Assembly: GCA_019321725.1 (NCBI GenBank)
Contig: CM033111.1
Span: 3,472,001-3,536,000 of the forward strand
Source of the DNA: Paulownia fortunei
Taxonomy: Eukaryota; Streptophyta; Magnoliopsida; Lamiales; Paulowniaceae
DNA length: 64,000 nt
Direction of reading: 5' to 3'
The notes beneath the pieces were generated by a model that saw nothing but the letters and a program-made list of their open reading frames with translations, ran no database searches and was not told the origin of the DNA. The translations under genes and the position numbers were made by a program. Below, piece after piece: positions 1-12,599 of the stretch (position 1 is its first letter; every line of letters starts with the position of its first letter).

Positions 1-2597
1 GCATTTTCTTCTCCAACAAGATCTTTTGCTGGAGGATCTCCTAGCAGAGCTAGCACGAGCCACAGACCAAGGGGCCCCTGGAAGCCCTGATGCTAAGAAA
101 TGCAGGAGATGGTGTGGCCATCACTTCGTTTGGGACATCAGAGCAGGATGATGTAAATTCCCCTGAAACTCCAAAATTACCACCAATTCGAGCACAAGAT
201 TCTTCTCCTAATTCACTCAATTCTGTTGCAGCATCTTTCCATTTAATGTCCAAATCAGTTGAAGGAGTTCTAGACGAAAAATATCCTGCATATAAAGACC
301 GGCATAAGCTGGCTTTGGAAAGAGAGAAGCAAATTAAGGAAAAAGCTCAGCAAGCAAGAGCAGCAAGGTTTGGCGACTCTCTAAAGGGAGATAGTAATAA
401 ATATGTAACTCTGCCCCCAAAACTAGCTCTTATAAAAGAGAAATCTGTTGTCTCTGGAGATTCAAATGACCAGTCCAATGACAACAAAATTGATTCTCAG
501 GCAGTGAGTAAAATGAAAATTGCACAGATTGAGAAGCGAGCTCCTAGGGTCCCCCGACCACCTCCTGCTCCTTCTGGTGCAAATACAAATGCATCAAGTC
601 GAGCACCAGGCACCCCACCTGTGCCACCTCCCCCACAAGGTGCACCTCAGCCCCCACCCCCACCTGGTGGTCCTCCTCACCCACCACCTCCACCAGGAAG
701 CCTCTCAAGAGCAGCTGGAAGTGGTGAAAAAGTTCACCGAGCTCCTGAACTAGTTGAATTCTACCAGACATTGATGAAACGTGAGGCAAAGAAGGATACT
801 TCATCTTTGATTACTACATCATCAAACACCTCTGATGCAAGGAGCAACATGATTGGGGAGATAGAGAACAGATCATCATTCCTATTGGCTGTAAACTTCT
901 TTTCTCAGGCCTTATTACTGCAAGCTAGTTAATCAAAATTAACAATGACACTTTAAAATTTTGAATCAGGTTAAAGCAGATGTGGAGACTCAAGGTGACT
1001 TTGTCCAGTCACTAGCGACTGAAGTCCGAGCTGCTACCTTTACCAATATAGAGGATTTGGTCGCATTTGTGAACTGGCTAGATGAGGAACTATCCTTCTT
1101 AGTATGTCATTTGTCTATGTATATAAGTCTCAGTTTTAAACTGGAACCATATATGGAGAGTGCCTATCAGGTTAAGATGGGGAAGTGCTGTATGTCTTCC
1201 ATACTATAAGTTAACCCCAAAATCAAGTTTTCGACACTCTTTCAGCATTATTGATATCTAAGAAACCTAAATGCAGGAAGATGAGCACAAAATGGGAGTA
1301 TTAAATGAATATCATGAAGCCGAAATAATACATGAATTTTCTAACTGCTTAATGACATATTATGCAATTTGCTTACAATTTATCTGTTTAATCTTCTCTG
1401 CAAGGTTGACGAACGAGCTGTCCTCAAGCACTTTGATTGGCCAGAGGGGAAAGCAGATGCATTAAGAGAGGCAGCCTTTGAATATCAGGACCTGATTAAA
1501 TTGGAGAAGCAAGTATCATCATTCACTGATGACCCAAATCTTCCTTGTGAAGCTTCTCTGAAGAAGATGTATAAGTTGCTTGAGAAGTAAGTGTTCTGAT
1601 GCAGATTTATGGCAGTCAAAAGAGGCTGCTATGCTTCTAGTTTGAATGAAATTAGGGGGCTAATTTATGGGTTCAAATGCCCTGCTTCTGTTGGAGACTT
1701 GCATTTGGTTATCTGGTTTTGATAAGACTTTTTCACTTTGAGCTTTCAAATTTGTTCTCTCAACTTTTTGCCGAAAACTTGTTGACAGACTCCAACTTCC
1801 CTTTCTTACAGGGTGGAGCAAAGTGTGTATGCGCTGTTGCGCACACGTGACATGGCTGTTTCACGGTACAAGGAATTTGGCATCCCAGTTGATTGGCTGC
1901 TTGATTCGGGAGTAGTTGGCAAGGTATGCTTTCTAATTAAAAGCACATGTTATTCGTGTGGTGGTATATGGTTTAGACTATGTTATTCAGAGCACCTACT
2001 GAGTGCTCTGAAACAAGCCATGCTCTAGTTCTTGCACGATAAATCTAGGATGATCAATATCCATCACTATCTCTATTTCATCAATATGAGTATGTATATG
2101 CCTATGAAGTACCATGGAAGTTATTGTCTACATGTAAATGGTCGATCTTTTTGCAGATCAAGCTTTCATCAGTACAATTGGCAAGCAAATACATGAAGCG
2201 CGTGGCATCTGAGCTTGATGCGATGAATGAACCTGAGAAGGAACCTAACAAAGAATTTTTTATTCTACAAGGTGTCCGCTTTGCTTTCCGTGTGCATCAG
2301 GTACATCCCTCATGTCCTTATATACTAATTCCAAGTATTTGTATCCTGATGGTGTGACATACACTTTCTCTGTGCTTGTGAAAGTATTCATCACGTCTAC
2401 ATGGAAAATCATCACTGAAATTCTATTTTCCCAAACAACTTTTTGTTTGAAGTGTTCCAGACTAAAGATTCTAACAAGTATCATCAAACTTGTTACAGTT
2501 TGCGGGAGGCTTTGATGCTGAAAGCATGAAGGCTTTTGAAGAACTAAGAAGCCGAGCTCATACACAGACCGTGGAAGAGAATAAATCAGAAGCATGA
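1..2597 (+). CDS. CHUP1: CHUP1, C-terminal part (partial gene, six exons visible, apparent frameshift in the first)
   Basis: CHUP1 is an actin-binding protein of the chloroplast outer envelope that positions chloroplasts by light. Visible exons are 1-890, 970-1101, 1405-1586, 1812-1923, 2157-2300 and 2499-2597, all with GT/AG borders and consistent phases. The gene starts left of the window. Exon 1 carries the conserved LEALMLRNAG and MSKSVEGVLDEKYPAYKDRH segments, a basic coiled stretch, then a polyproline region (about 540-700, runs of PPPPP). Later exons encode the conserved C-terminal domain (DERAVLKHFDWPEGKADALR, VEQSVYALLRTRDMA, FAGGFDAESMKAFEELR). Bases 1-77 read well only in frame 1 (SPTRSFAGGSPSRAS), while the rest of the exon is in frame 3. 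One base appears to be missing in the GGGGCCCC run at 71-78, so this is either a real lesion or a sequence error. Family assignment is very secure; the intactness of this copy is not. Confidence 0.93.
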
Positions 2598-3602
2598 AGA
2601 GTTTTTCTCTCTTCGTTTTCTAACCACATCCCACTTTTAGTTTGTACATTTCATCATTATCTGAAGGCAGAGGTAGAAAAAATATGTATATTGGAGCTTG
2701 TAGGATCAATATTCCAGTAAAGGGAAAAAAGACAGACATACACAGAAATAAATAAAAGAGTTGTGATCCTAGTGTTGAGTCAAAAGCACTGTAGTCCACC
2801 CCACCACCCAACCCACACACACAAAAGTCATTAGGCTTTCGATGTCTAAAATTCAATTTTGACACACTAGCATTATGCAACGAGGACTTGCATCGTGCAA
2901 AAGTATAACGTATAGCTTTTGGACTGGTAATTTGATTCCACCCTGTGAATAATTAAGCGTCATCTCTGCATACAGGGTAAGCACATTGATATCTACTTTT
3001 GGTCAAATTCATTCATCTATGAGTATAAACGCAAGCCCAAAAAAAAGGAACTCCGATTCTCAGGAAGATAGATATGATTCTTCTCTTTGAATCATTAAGC
3101 TTTCCATCTTTACATGTGAAAGCACAAATGAAGCTGTCTTTGATTATAACAACTGCAGAGCAGTAAGGATTATTTTTGAAAAGAATATTCTTCTAATTTT
3201 AGCTTTTTGGGCACAACGAGGTCCATCCTTTCCATGGATAAGGCATCAATACAGTGAATGGAATCAGACTACAAATTTACAACATCAATTCAGCAAGAGT
3301 AAAATGTAACCTCTCACATTTTTTTTTATTTGAATCTATGGATTTCAACCACCCTATTTTCTTTTATACTTTAATACACCTCTTGGAGATGTCTCCAGGA
3401 GAAAAACTGAGAAGGGGAAAAGAGGTTCATACGACAAATATAGAGAGAAGATATGTGAAACCTTCTGGTACATAGCTATCAGTTGGCATATAGATCACTT
3501 TACTGAGTATATACGCTTGTTTGAATGGGAACCAAACTTGACGTCTGAGCAAACAGCAAGATTAACCTCTATCAGTCTGCCCGCAGAAAGCAAGAATGTG
3601 CA
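2598..3602. other. Intergenic space between two convergent genes
   Basis: This holds the 3' flanks of CHUP1 (left) and of the minus-strand ATPase gene (right). No ORF with coding character was seen. Both 3' UTRs are expected here. Confidence 0.6.
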
Positions 3603-6599
3603 CTATCGCATTGTGATCACAAGACTTCTATCTACAAATTTGGCACCTCCTACCTTCCCCTGAATTTGAGAAGGAAGACGAATGACACGCCTTTGATCAC
3701 CTGCTTCGACCAGCAACTCTGATCCACCTCTAAACTGCAATTTTTAAAACTAAGTTAAACATTTTTTTGATAACTTGGTTTGACAACAGACAGGAATAAA
3801 AGAATCATTTAGAAACATATGACACATTTGTCGAGTTATTTTCAGGAATGCCTCATGTGCCACAGGTTTCCTGCCTGCTACATCATAAACAGGAGAACCG
3901 AAGTCATTGCAGTTAATATTGTTCTTTATGTCTCTTTATACCTTCTCTTGTTTTGTTGTCTAGGGGTAAGTTATACACGAGTGATGTCAAATTCTCCATA
4001 TTTAGTCCATTCTTTCATATATTTCTTTTATCTTACATCAGAATGATGTGAATTGGCATAATTAAAGGTCAGATTTGACTATGAAGGTGTTAATCTTTCT
4101 TTTTGTCCCTTTCCATTTTACTTGCATTGCAAACAAGAACTGACAAGAGTGAGAAAGACATCTCCATATTAATTACTTGGTTCTCATGATAAGTCTCATC
4201 TTTTTTCCAATCACAAAGAAAGGCACTAAAAAAGCACCACCTTTGAGAAAGCCACATTAGTCAATACAAAAATTAAAGCACTCTAGAAACGTACTTGGTA
4301 CAGCTTGATTTCTGACTTGTCAAAACCTGGCATGAAAAGCTTTACAGATTTATTGGATGGATCAAATTTCACTGAAGATAGGAAGCTCTTGGTGGTAGTT
4401 TCTGAAAGTAGATCTCGAGCATCTTTGCTATGATTAGACACCATGATCTCATTCCAATGTAGATGGTTACCCAATTTGAGATGTGGAATGAAAGCAGAAG
4501 GCAGAGGTGAAAAGTTGATCTTGACAGTTTCAGCTAATGCCATAGGAGATTCTGGTGTAATTATGCCAAATGCACCAGATATTTGTGCGCCAGCTTGAAT
4601 TGCACAACCCCAGTAGCGCAATGCAGAATTTAGCGATATAGGATTGTCCGGATCCATTATGAGATAGCAGCCAAATTTATGAGGTTCTGCAAAGACAGAA
4701 GATCCTCTCTGTAGAACAAACAATATCAGAAATAACTCAAATGCCACAAAATTATAACTAGAAACCATATTTACCTCTAATGTTTGTTCTAGGTAATCCC
4801 ATATTTCTGAACTCATTCTCCCATTTAGATTGGTACCCCTGCCACTTAGACTCAGGGCATCATCCACAAGTCTCAAGAGAGATGGACCTGCTACCCTCCC
4901 TAGATCAGTCTTTTCAGCAAGACTCCTCAGATATTTCAAGTATAATCTTTGCAATGAATAACAACAAGTGATATAAGCATATGAAGGATAACAAGGGTGA
5001 GAGAGAGGAAGGGTATCAGTTCCTAACCTCGCTTTACTGGTTGCACCAATCATACGGATAGTTTCTTCGGTGCTAATACCATCATACACGACTATGTCAA
5101 ATTTGGCTTTCTCATTGTTCCTCTGAGACACATTACTGAAGAATCCTACAAGTTGTTCAAGTTCCACAGCAGAAAATATAGAATCCATACCAGGGAGTAC
5201 ACCTAGCTCTTCACCCACCACCTACAACATTATGAAGAGAGATGCATGAAATAATCTGCTCAGAAAATTTTGATGATGATGATGATGATGATTTATATCA
5301 TGTAATATACAGACGATTATAAAAAGTTGTTACATACCTACCCCTTCAAGAACACCTTGTGTCATATTCAGACGTGCATCAGCCTGCTTGAGCCGCCTAA
5401 GTGGTTCAAGGATCATCTGCGCTCAATAAACATTTCTCATTAGAAGACAAAAACAGCTCATCCGGATACTCAGCCTGAATGTACACGTAGGAAGACCAAA
5501 GTAAGCTAAAAAACGTAAAAAAATATACCTTTGTGGTTTCAAGTCTAACAGCTGACAGATTGTCATTGCATTTGATAGGAGATGGTCCAATCTTACAGTT
5601 GAGAAGATATTCAGCTGTCGGATCTTGAGAATGTATCACTAAACATGTCTTGAGCCCCGACATTGCATAATGCTGGACGCAGACAGTGAGCACACCATAC
5701 AGATTACTACTATATGACAAGAAACAGCTTAAATATCTTGTAGTATGCAGAAATAAAAAAATTTAGGATAGTCAGTGGTGAGATTATATCTCATTCTTTC
5801 CAACAAGCACCCCAGGCCCCCTTGAATATAAAGGAAGTAAAAATGAGTTCGTCTAACAAGTTTTATTGGTAATGGTGATCGGGCGAGTAGGCAGTAGCAC
5901 TTTTCACTTTCCAGTGAATAAGATTAAGCTTTACCAAATTATTCTCCTCATTAGCAATTTTTATTTTTATTAATTTACTTTTTGAAATATTATTTTGATA
6001 AACTCATCAATATTATTTATTGTGTTCAATTCTCTGGTGCCAATGCAGAGCTACTTTCCGTGCAAACAAAACACAAACTTACCTTCCCTAAATCAAAGGC
6101 AACAAAATTAACAAATTATTAGAACACTCAAAACAATAAAAAGCTACTATCATCCAATACCATCCCTTAATACCCCATCCCCACCCCCTCCACCTCCCCA
6201 AAAAAAAGGGCAAAATAAGTAGATAAATAGACAGAATGTTGACTGCAAAAGACAAATAATCCACTACACCCAGCACCCTAAATAACCAAGATTCAATAGA
6301 AAACGCACACATACACACGCGTGAGTGTGTGCTTATATGTATACCTGAGCTGCAAAAATGGAGGCAGTTGTTTTCCCAGAGCCGCCTTTACCCAAGAAAG
6401 TAACCAGCTTTGTCGGCTTCATACCACCAGCCTCATTTTTTGCGGCATTGGCAGCGGCCATGGTCAAAATCAAAGTCCCATTTCTCTTTGCTTTTCTTCT
6501 TTTCTGAGCCGTTTTCACTGGATAAATACAATGAAAATCTGGGACATTGGAAGGGGAGCAAAATGATTGCGCGAGGAGGGATAAAGGGCACAACGCCAT
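3603..6599 (-). CDS. Chloroplast ArsA/GET3-like P-loop ATPase (At1g26090-type)
   Basis: Seven exons on the minus strand, in transcript order: 6599-6345, 5672-5529, 5416-5342, 5221-5028, 4946-4775, 4708-4295 and 3734-3603. All junctions are GT/AG and phases agree, giving about 461 aa. The start at 6599 is chosen because it adds a Ser- and Arg/Lys-rich N-terminus ([16 protein letters not shown]...) typical of a plastid transit peptide; a shorter start at 6461 ([10 protein letters not shown]) is possible. A deviant Walker A motif, GKGGSGKTT, follows at about residues 70-78. Later conserved segments include [43 protein letters not shown] (switch region) and the C-terminal [15 protein letters not shown]. 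The family resembles arsenite/tail-anchored-protein ATPases, but the substrate in plastids is not known to me. Reading frame is intact, so the gene looks functional. Confidence 0.9.
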
Positions 6600-6820
6600 T
6601 TATTAACGGAGTGGAGAGCCGAGTTCTTCTGCGGTTTGTAATTGGTGATGCGATCTAAGATTTAAGGGGTGAAAATTGGACTATAGAACAGAGTAGAGGA
6701 TGTGGGGGGAGGTGTGTGGAGGAATTTGCAAATCAGGCCATAATGTTTGGTAAATGAATTTCGCAGGGCCAGCTTTTGGGAAACGATTTATTTTTTGTTT
6801 GTCCACTTTCGCCCCTGATT
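6600..6820 (-). promoter_or_regulatory. Presumed promoter and 5' leader of the plastid ATPase gene
   Basis: This is the sequence directly upstream of the ATPase start codon (read on the minus strand). No clear TATA box was identified. The assignment rests only on position. Confidence 0.3.
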
Positions 6821-7081
6821 TTTGACTTCCTATCAATTTACTCCTCATGGTTCTTTTATTTTTCCTTTTTATCTTTCCATCTTACCTTCCACCTTTTTTT
6901 TTCACTATAGTTATCTATTTGTTTTTTTTTTTTCTTTTTTCTTTTTATCTATTTTTTTAAAGGTAACTACCTGAAATTTGACTTCCTATCAATTTACTCC
7001 TCAGTTCTTTTATTTTTCCTTTTTGTTTTTCCATCTTACCTTCCATCTTTTTAATTATTTTCTAAAGGCAACTACCTGAAA
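6821..7081. repeat. Imperfect tandem duplication upstream of the ATPase gene
   Basis: Two copies of one segment lie head to tail, about 6821-6976 and 6977-7081. Each begins TTTGACTTCCTATCAATTTA and ends with AACTACCTGAAA. Both share the pyrimidine-rich middle (CTTTTATTTTTCC, CCATCTTACCTTCCA). The first copy is longer because it holds an extra T-rich expansion. Confidence 0.75.
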
Positions 7082-7203
7082 AAGGAACTGAAGTTTGGAA
7101 CTCAAGAATACATAGAAGGTTTGTTCTAAGATGGCCATTTATTGAATTAAAGAATTTATATTGTTGAGAAGAATTGAAAGGAAAAATGTACTTAAAATTA
7201 AAA

Positions 7204-8196
7204 GGGTGAATCTCACTTTGTTCCTCTCAACTATATGCATTTAACACTTTGCTCCCCTCGAACTATGAAATATACAATTTGTCTTTTTCAACTAAAAAAA
7301 TATAATATATTTTTAAATTTTATCCCTCTTTTCAAAATAAAAAATATTGAGTCAATAATTTTAATTTTATTTTAACTTAATACTATATGAAGCAATTAAC
7401 TTACATTAGATCAAATGTAAGATGACATAATTGAATCTTATACTAAAATAATAATTTTTTATTATTAAATTACTCATAATTATAATAAAAAAAATTAAAT
7501 AACTAATATTTTCAGAAAAAAGGTCAAAAAACTTTTAAGTGAAATGATATTTTTTTTCAAAATCGAAATAGGGGTAGACTATTGCCTTTAAAAAATTCAG
7601 TAAAATAGTCTCATGACTTCAAGATAATAAATGACTCATCACAAAGGGAGTTGAAGTGATTAGATTATTGTGGTCATTTACCAAAAATATAGATCTTACA
7701 AATTCCAATAGCATATACGGTGGTTGATGTTTATTATTTAATACTAGAAAGTCAAGGAAGTTGATAATCTATCTTATATTCTCATTCTTTATATTTAAAA
7801 TTATTTTTTTCATACCATTTATTTATTTTCTAAAAGATGATTTCATTCACACTGGCCTTATGAGTTATAATTATTAATTTTTTAATAATTATTTATGATA
7901 ATTAGAAATTAAGTTTATTCATTCAAGTGAAATTATTTTTTAAATAGAAAAATCTAAATATAAAATTCAACTATGACAAATAATAATTGGTCTAATTAAA
8001 ATTACTTGCTTTATAATATTAAGTACAACCAACAATTTTAAAGTTTTAATATTTTCTCAAATATTTTACATAGAGGGGTTAAAATTAGAAAATAAATTAT
8101 ATTTTCTTAGTTTGAGGGGACAAAGTTTATATTTTTATATTCAAGGGGTACAGTGTTACATACATATAATTGTGGGGGACAAAGTGAAATTCACCC
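7204..8196. mobile_element. Non-coding element with long terminal inverted repeats (MITE or short MULE-like)
   Basis: The left end (7204 onward: GGGTGAATCTCACTTTGTTC) matches the reverse complement of the right end (GGGTGAATTTCACTTTGTCC). The match continues imperfectly for about 90 bp, giving arms of about 7204-7295 and 8105-8196. The AT-rich interior has no coding potential. No clear target-site duplication was found, although both flanks are A-rich. The long arms favour a Mutator-type derivative, but this is not proven. Confidence 0.65.
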
Positions 8197-8393
8197 AAAC
8201 TATAATCCGAACCATGACTTTCTTTCTTTTTTATTAATAATTACAATAAATGAAATTCTGGTTGGAAGCAGAAAATGCGATATAATTGTTGCATGCCGAT
8301 TTATATCCTGAATTTCGTTACTTAAGCAACAATGCCTTGCGCGATATTATATGTCATCGAAATTTAAGAGATGTAATTCAGTAATTGAGTGAA

Positions 8394-8398
8394 GTTTC
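8394..8398. repeat. Left target-site duplication of the Copia element (GTTTC)
   Basis: GTTTC lies immediately before the terminal TG at 8399 and recurs immediately after the terminal CA at 15703. Five-base duplications are standard for Copia integrases. Confidence 0.8.
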
Positions 8399-10634
8399 TG
8401 TTGGGTTCGCTATAATCGCAGGGGTATACGCAGCGGAAAATTAAAATTTTTATCAAACATAAATTTAACCCCTTTGATTCGAAAGCGATTTTAACGATCG
8501 CGCTTATTCAAGTGAATATATATATAAATATAAAATCGGATTATACCTTTCGTGCACTCCGGTTGTTGTAGGGAATGAAGCAATTAATTGCTTATCCTGG
8601 ACTATCAGAACTCGCAGGGATCCAAGTGTCTCCCCTCTATCAGGTCCACGATACGGAAAGCAACACCAATCAAAAGGATTCGCTAGTATCCTTTTAATTG
8701 TTTACTAATTTAGAACCGGAGTATATTTTCAAGAACAATAAAGATTGATTTTTTATGTTCTTGAAACAATAATATGAAGAAAATAACAAGAAACTGATTT
8801 TTTTTTTCTTTTCTTTTTTCTTGAAGAGTAAAAAATAGAAGACTTTAAACAAAATATTTTTTGCTCAAATTTTTGAATTGAATTATGTAATTTTCATCCC
8901 TCATATATATATATAGGTTTGAAAATTTTAATCCTTTTCCAACTCTTGGAAAGTTTTTCTATTTTGAACTATTTCAAAACCTTATCTTGGAAGGATTCCA
9001 AATCTTTCAAGAACTCTTCTTTTTTTCACTCTTCTATTGTATGTGGACTAATTTGAGACTACATTAATCATCAAAACTGTCTACATACATTGTTGATATT
9101 AATTTGAACTCTTCAAATAATATCAAGATAGATATATATATCATATATATATACTATAATTATATTTATACATAAATTAAATCTTAATGGCCTATTTTAT
9201 CCTATAAAATTGGTCACTTTATTTATTTATCTATAAATATGTTAATTAAATAAATTATATTTATTTAATTTATTCTCTTCATACTTTAGTGGGCTTCTTA
9301 AGTGATCCACATTTATTTTGGGCTTGGACTCAAAAATCCCCAAATCAATTCAATTGATTCAATCCCAATTTAATCAATCCAATTGATTAATTTAATTTAC
9401 TCCAATTGGGCTTCCTAATCAAATTAGGTCCAATTAAATAATCCAATTACTTAATTGAATAATTTAATTTAACTATTAAATTAAATAGAACCCTTAATTA
9501 ATTAATTGATCAGTATTAATTAATTAATTTCCAACCATTGGATAAAATCTAAAATTAAAAATGTTACTTTTCATAAAGATGTGTGACCCTTTAGGTTCAC
9601 TACTAAGCTAGTAGTGGGTTTGCAACATTTACAGCTTATGAATAACAATTATTCCAATTAATTAATCCAATTAATTAATCCGCTTGGAATCAACTCCTTA
9701 ATTTCAAGAACCTCACTATCCATGAAAACACCTAGCAAGTAATCATGGCAAACTAGTCTTAGGTGAAATAGCGAGTAAACCTATTTCAGTTGCGAGTACC
9801 ATACACGTACGGTCCTTTCGACAGCTAATCTCCTGATTGAATCTAAGGCATGAATTATAAGTCGAAACCCTAAATGATTCAATTGTTGTGATCCCATTTC
9901 AAGTTCCAATGATTCTTGATGAATCATAATTCATTCTGCCTTGGCCAAGGTCTTTGAATCACGAACTATGAAAACACAGGAGATTCCCTTGTTTAAAAAA
10001 AAACAAGTGTCGAATTCTATGTTGGCCACTGACAAACCTCCATGCACACCAGTGCAACACCCAACATACCCCCTTTGTAATTGTCAAGCAATCAGAAGAT
10101 ATATCAAAGTGCTGTAGGATGCACACAAGGCTACCATCGTGCCTCAAGTCTAAGGACTAGTCGTGTACTATCGCAACACAGAAATTCTTATTTCGACGGG
10201 CAAAGCCTCCAACTAAGAATTTCTTGCGGGCCATATTCGATGTACTTGTTCCGTAACAAGCACCCACATATATGCACTTACGTCTCTACGCTAATGCCAA
10301 TGGAATGTGACATCCTCGTCTCACGAGCATGCATTATATGTACGAGTCTTACTGAGCTATTTGATATCCCATCTCAAAAAACTCTCGACTCGAAACTTAT
10401 TTAAAACCAAAGGCTTAGAGGCATGTTCCATGATCGCCATCATATGCGCGACCATGCCCCGTAGCTAAATTTGGTCTAAGGACTTTATCTAATGTGCAGA
10501 AATAAAAAATGCAAGACATAAGATAAAGAAAATGCCATTTTTATTAATATGATTCCCAATAAGATTGTCTTTATAAAAGCAAAAGAGTATAATATACCCA
10601 ATCTAATTGGGGCGTTGGGCATCCTACTCTAACA
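8399..10634 (+). repeat. Left long terminal repeat of the Copia element
   Basis: The segment starts TGTTGGGTTCGC and ends GGGCATCCTACTCTAACA. Its end is repeated at the right border of the element. No tRNA-Met primer-binding site (TGGTATCAGAGC type) follows at 10635. On the minus strand a TATATATATATA-type stretch near 8900-8925 and the CCGCTGCG block near 8430 look like the promoter-side and U5 features of a typical plant LTR. The LTR polarity relative to gag-pol is therefore uncertain. Confidence 0.65.
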
Positions 10635-11786
10635 GGCCCCATTTTAAAACCCAAAAATATTAAATAAAACCAATCACATTGGTCCAATGGCTCATGATCA
10701 TCCCATACATGCTCATAATTAACATCATATGTAATTATCAAAATATGTAAATTTACCAAATTGTTAAACGCAATTTTTCTTTTAACTTGGTATAATTTTT
10801 AATTGCTTGAAAAAACAATTTTTCTTTGAAAAACAATTTTTCAGAAAAAATTAAAATTAACATTTAATTTTAATATTTCAGAAAATAAAAATAAAAAAAA
10901 AGGCCCATGATTGTATGGGATACAATTATGTAATAGAATAGGTTCTATTTCATTTTATTACCCTTAGACTGACCTTAGGTCCATTTTTGGCTCAAATGGA
11001 CCGCATAGGACTGGTTCATGATCATCCATTTATTTAAGTATGTATTAGATGCATGCTTAGGATTTTATTTAATGCTTTTATGCTTGTGGAATGATATTAT
11101 GATGTCATGCATTAAATAACCAACATAATTTAAATTATGATGAGGTCTTGGATAAAATTAAACCCCACTTAATTTTTAAAATTAAGTAAAAGAATTTTTT
11201 GAAAATTCGATTTCAAACAAAAATGGACAAGTTAGGTAGGACCTATCGTTCCATGCCTACCATCAAAGATAGAGACATGACGACCGCTACCGCACTTGAT
11301 CACTGACCATGAGTCGTGGGGTGGTCTTGTGTTGGAAAGCTGTGATCTCTACCAAGCATAGAGATGCTCGTGGGATGGAATCGTCATTATGTTGACCATG
11401 AGTCGTGGGACATCTTGATGCTCTATCTACACGAAAGTTTGATGGGTATTGTTTGACACTTAGTACCATATGGGCTCATAAAATTGGGGTATATGAGAAG
11501 AGGTGAGGCAAAACAAACTTGAGGGTTGTATAGTGATACAATCGTCAAAGAGTTGACTACCGATAAAAATATTTCATGGGCTCATAAAATTGGGGTGTGA
11601 AATATTTTCATTGGACCTCAAGCTCACTAGGAAATTTGATTTCCCGAAATTCCATTAGGGGTGATGGAATTCGAAGAAAATAGTGGGAGACATTTAGTAT
11701 TAAAGACCTTATATTAAATGAATATGTTTTTCCCATAGTTTACTCATTTTCTGCTTCTTGCATATTTTGTAGATTATTCTACTAAA
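10635..11786 (+). other. Internal leader of the Copia element, between LTR and gag
   Basis: About 1.15 kb without a convincing ORF. It holds a 20-base perfect direct repeat (11471-11490 and 11577-11596, both starting TGGGCTCATAAAATT), and the phrase GACCATGAGTCGTGGG twice near 11306 and 11395. No primer-binding site was recognised. A purine block AGTGGGAGA near 11682-11690 resembles a polypurine tract but lies on the gag side. Confidence 0.55.
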
Positions 11787-12599
11787 ATGGCAAAGAATCC
11801 ACTTACAACAATCATTGAACAAAACAAATTAACTGGACCTAATTTTGTCGATTGGTTAAGAAACCTGAAGATAGTTCTTCAGTCAGAGAAGAGGGCATAT
11901 GTCCTCGACACTGCGCCTCCTTTGGTACCGCCGGAGGATATTACTTCAGAGGATTATGCAGGTTATTTACGTCATGTTGATGACAATCTGCAGGCTCGAT
12001 GCTACATGCTGGCATCGATGTCAAATGAGCTGCAGAGGCAGAATGAGGATCAAGATACTGCCTATGGGATCCTCATTCACCTACAAGAGTTGTATGGTGA
12101 AAGACCTCGGCAGACGAGATATCAGATCTCAAAAGAGCTTTTTAGATGTCGTATGACTGAGGGCTCTTCAGTCCATGATCATGGATTGAAGATGATAGCC
12201 CTTATTGAAAGGCTGGCGTCCCTTGGAGTCGTTATGGAGAACGAACTCTATACGGACCTTCTGCTGCAGTCTCTGCCTCCATCATTTGACACCTTTGTTG
12301 TCAACTTTAACATGCACAACATGGAGACTAGTATCGCTGAGCTTGTGAACATGTTAAAGACGGCTGAGTCCACCATGAAAAAGGACAAGCCGGTTCTGCT
12401 TGTTGGATCTTCTTCCGGATCAAAGGCTAAAAAGCCCAAGAAAGGAAAGAAGAAGGGAAAGGGTTCCTCTAAACCCAACAAGCTGAAAGCTAAGGGCGGT
12501 GTCAAAAAGGTTTCTTCTCAAGCCAATGACAAGTGTCATTACTGCGGCAAACCAGGGCACTGGAAGAGAAAAATTGCAAGGAGTATCTTGCAAGCCTGA
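11787..12599 (+). pseudogene. Copia gag protein, broken at its zinc knuckle
   Basis: The product is a 270-residue Copia capsid protein. It opens with a conserved N-terminus (LTGPNFVDWLRNLKIVL) and the UBN2-type gag core (ARCYMLASMSNELQ, YGERPRQTRYQISKELF, LLLQSLPPSFDTFV). A lysine-rich linker follows at about residues 205-240. The CCHC zinc knuckle begins [11 protein letters not shown], but its last cysteine is lost because the frame changes in the A5 run at 12569-12573. The frame then ends at a stop about 20 codons later. The spacing of CCHC knuckles indicates two extra bases. The final cysteine is present in the pol frame. Confidence 0.85.
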
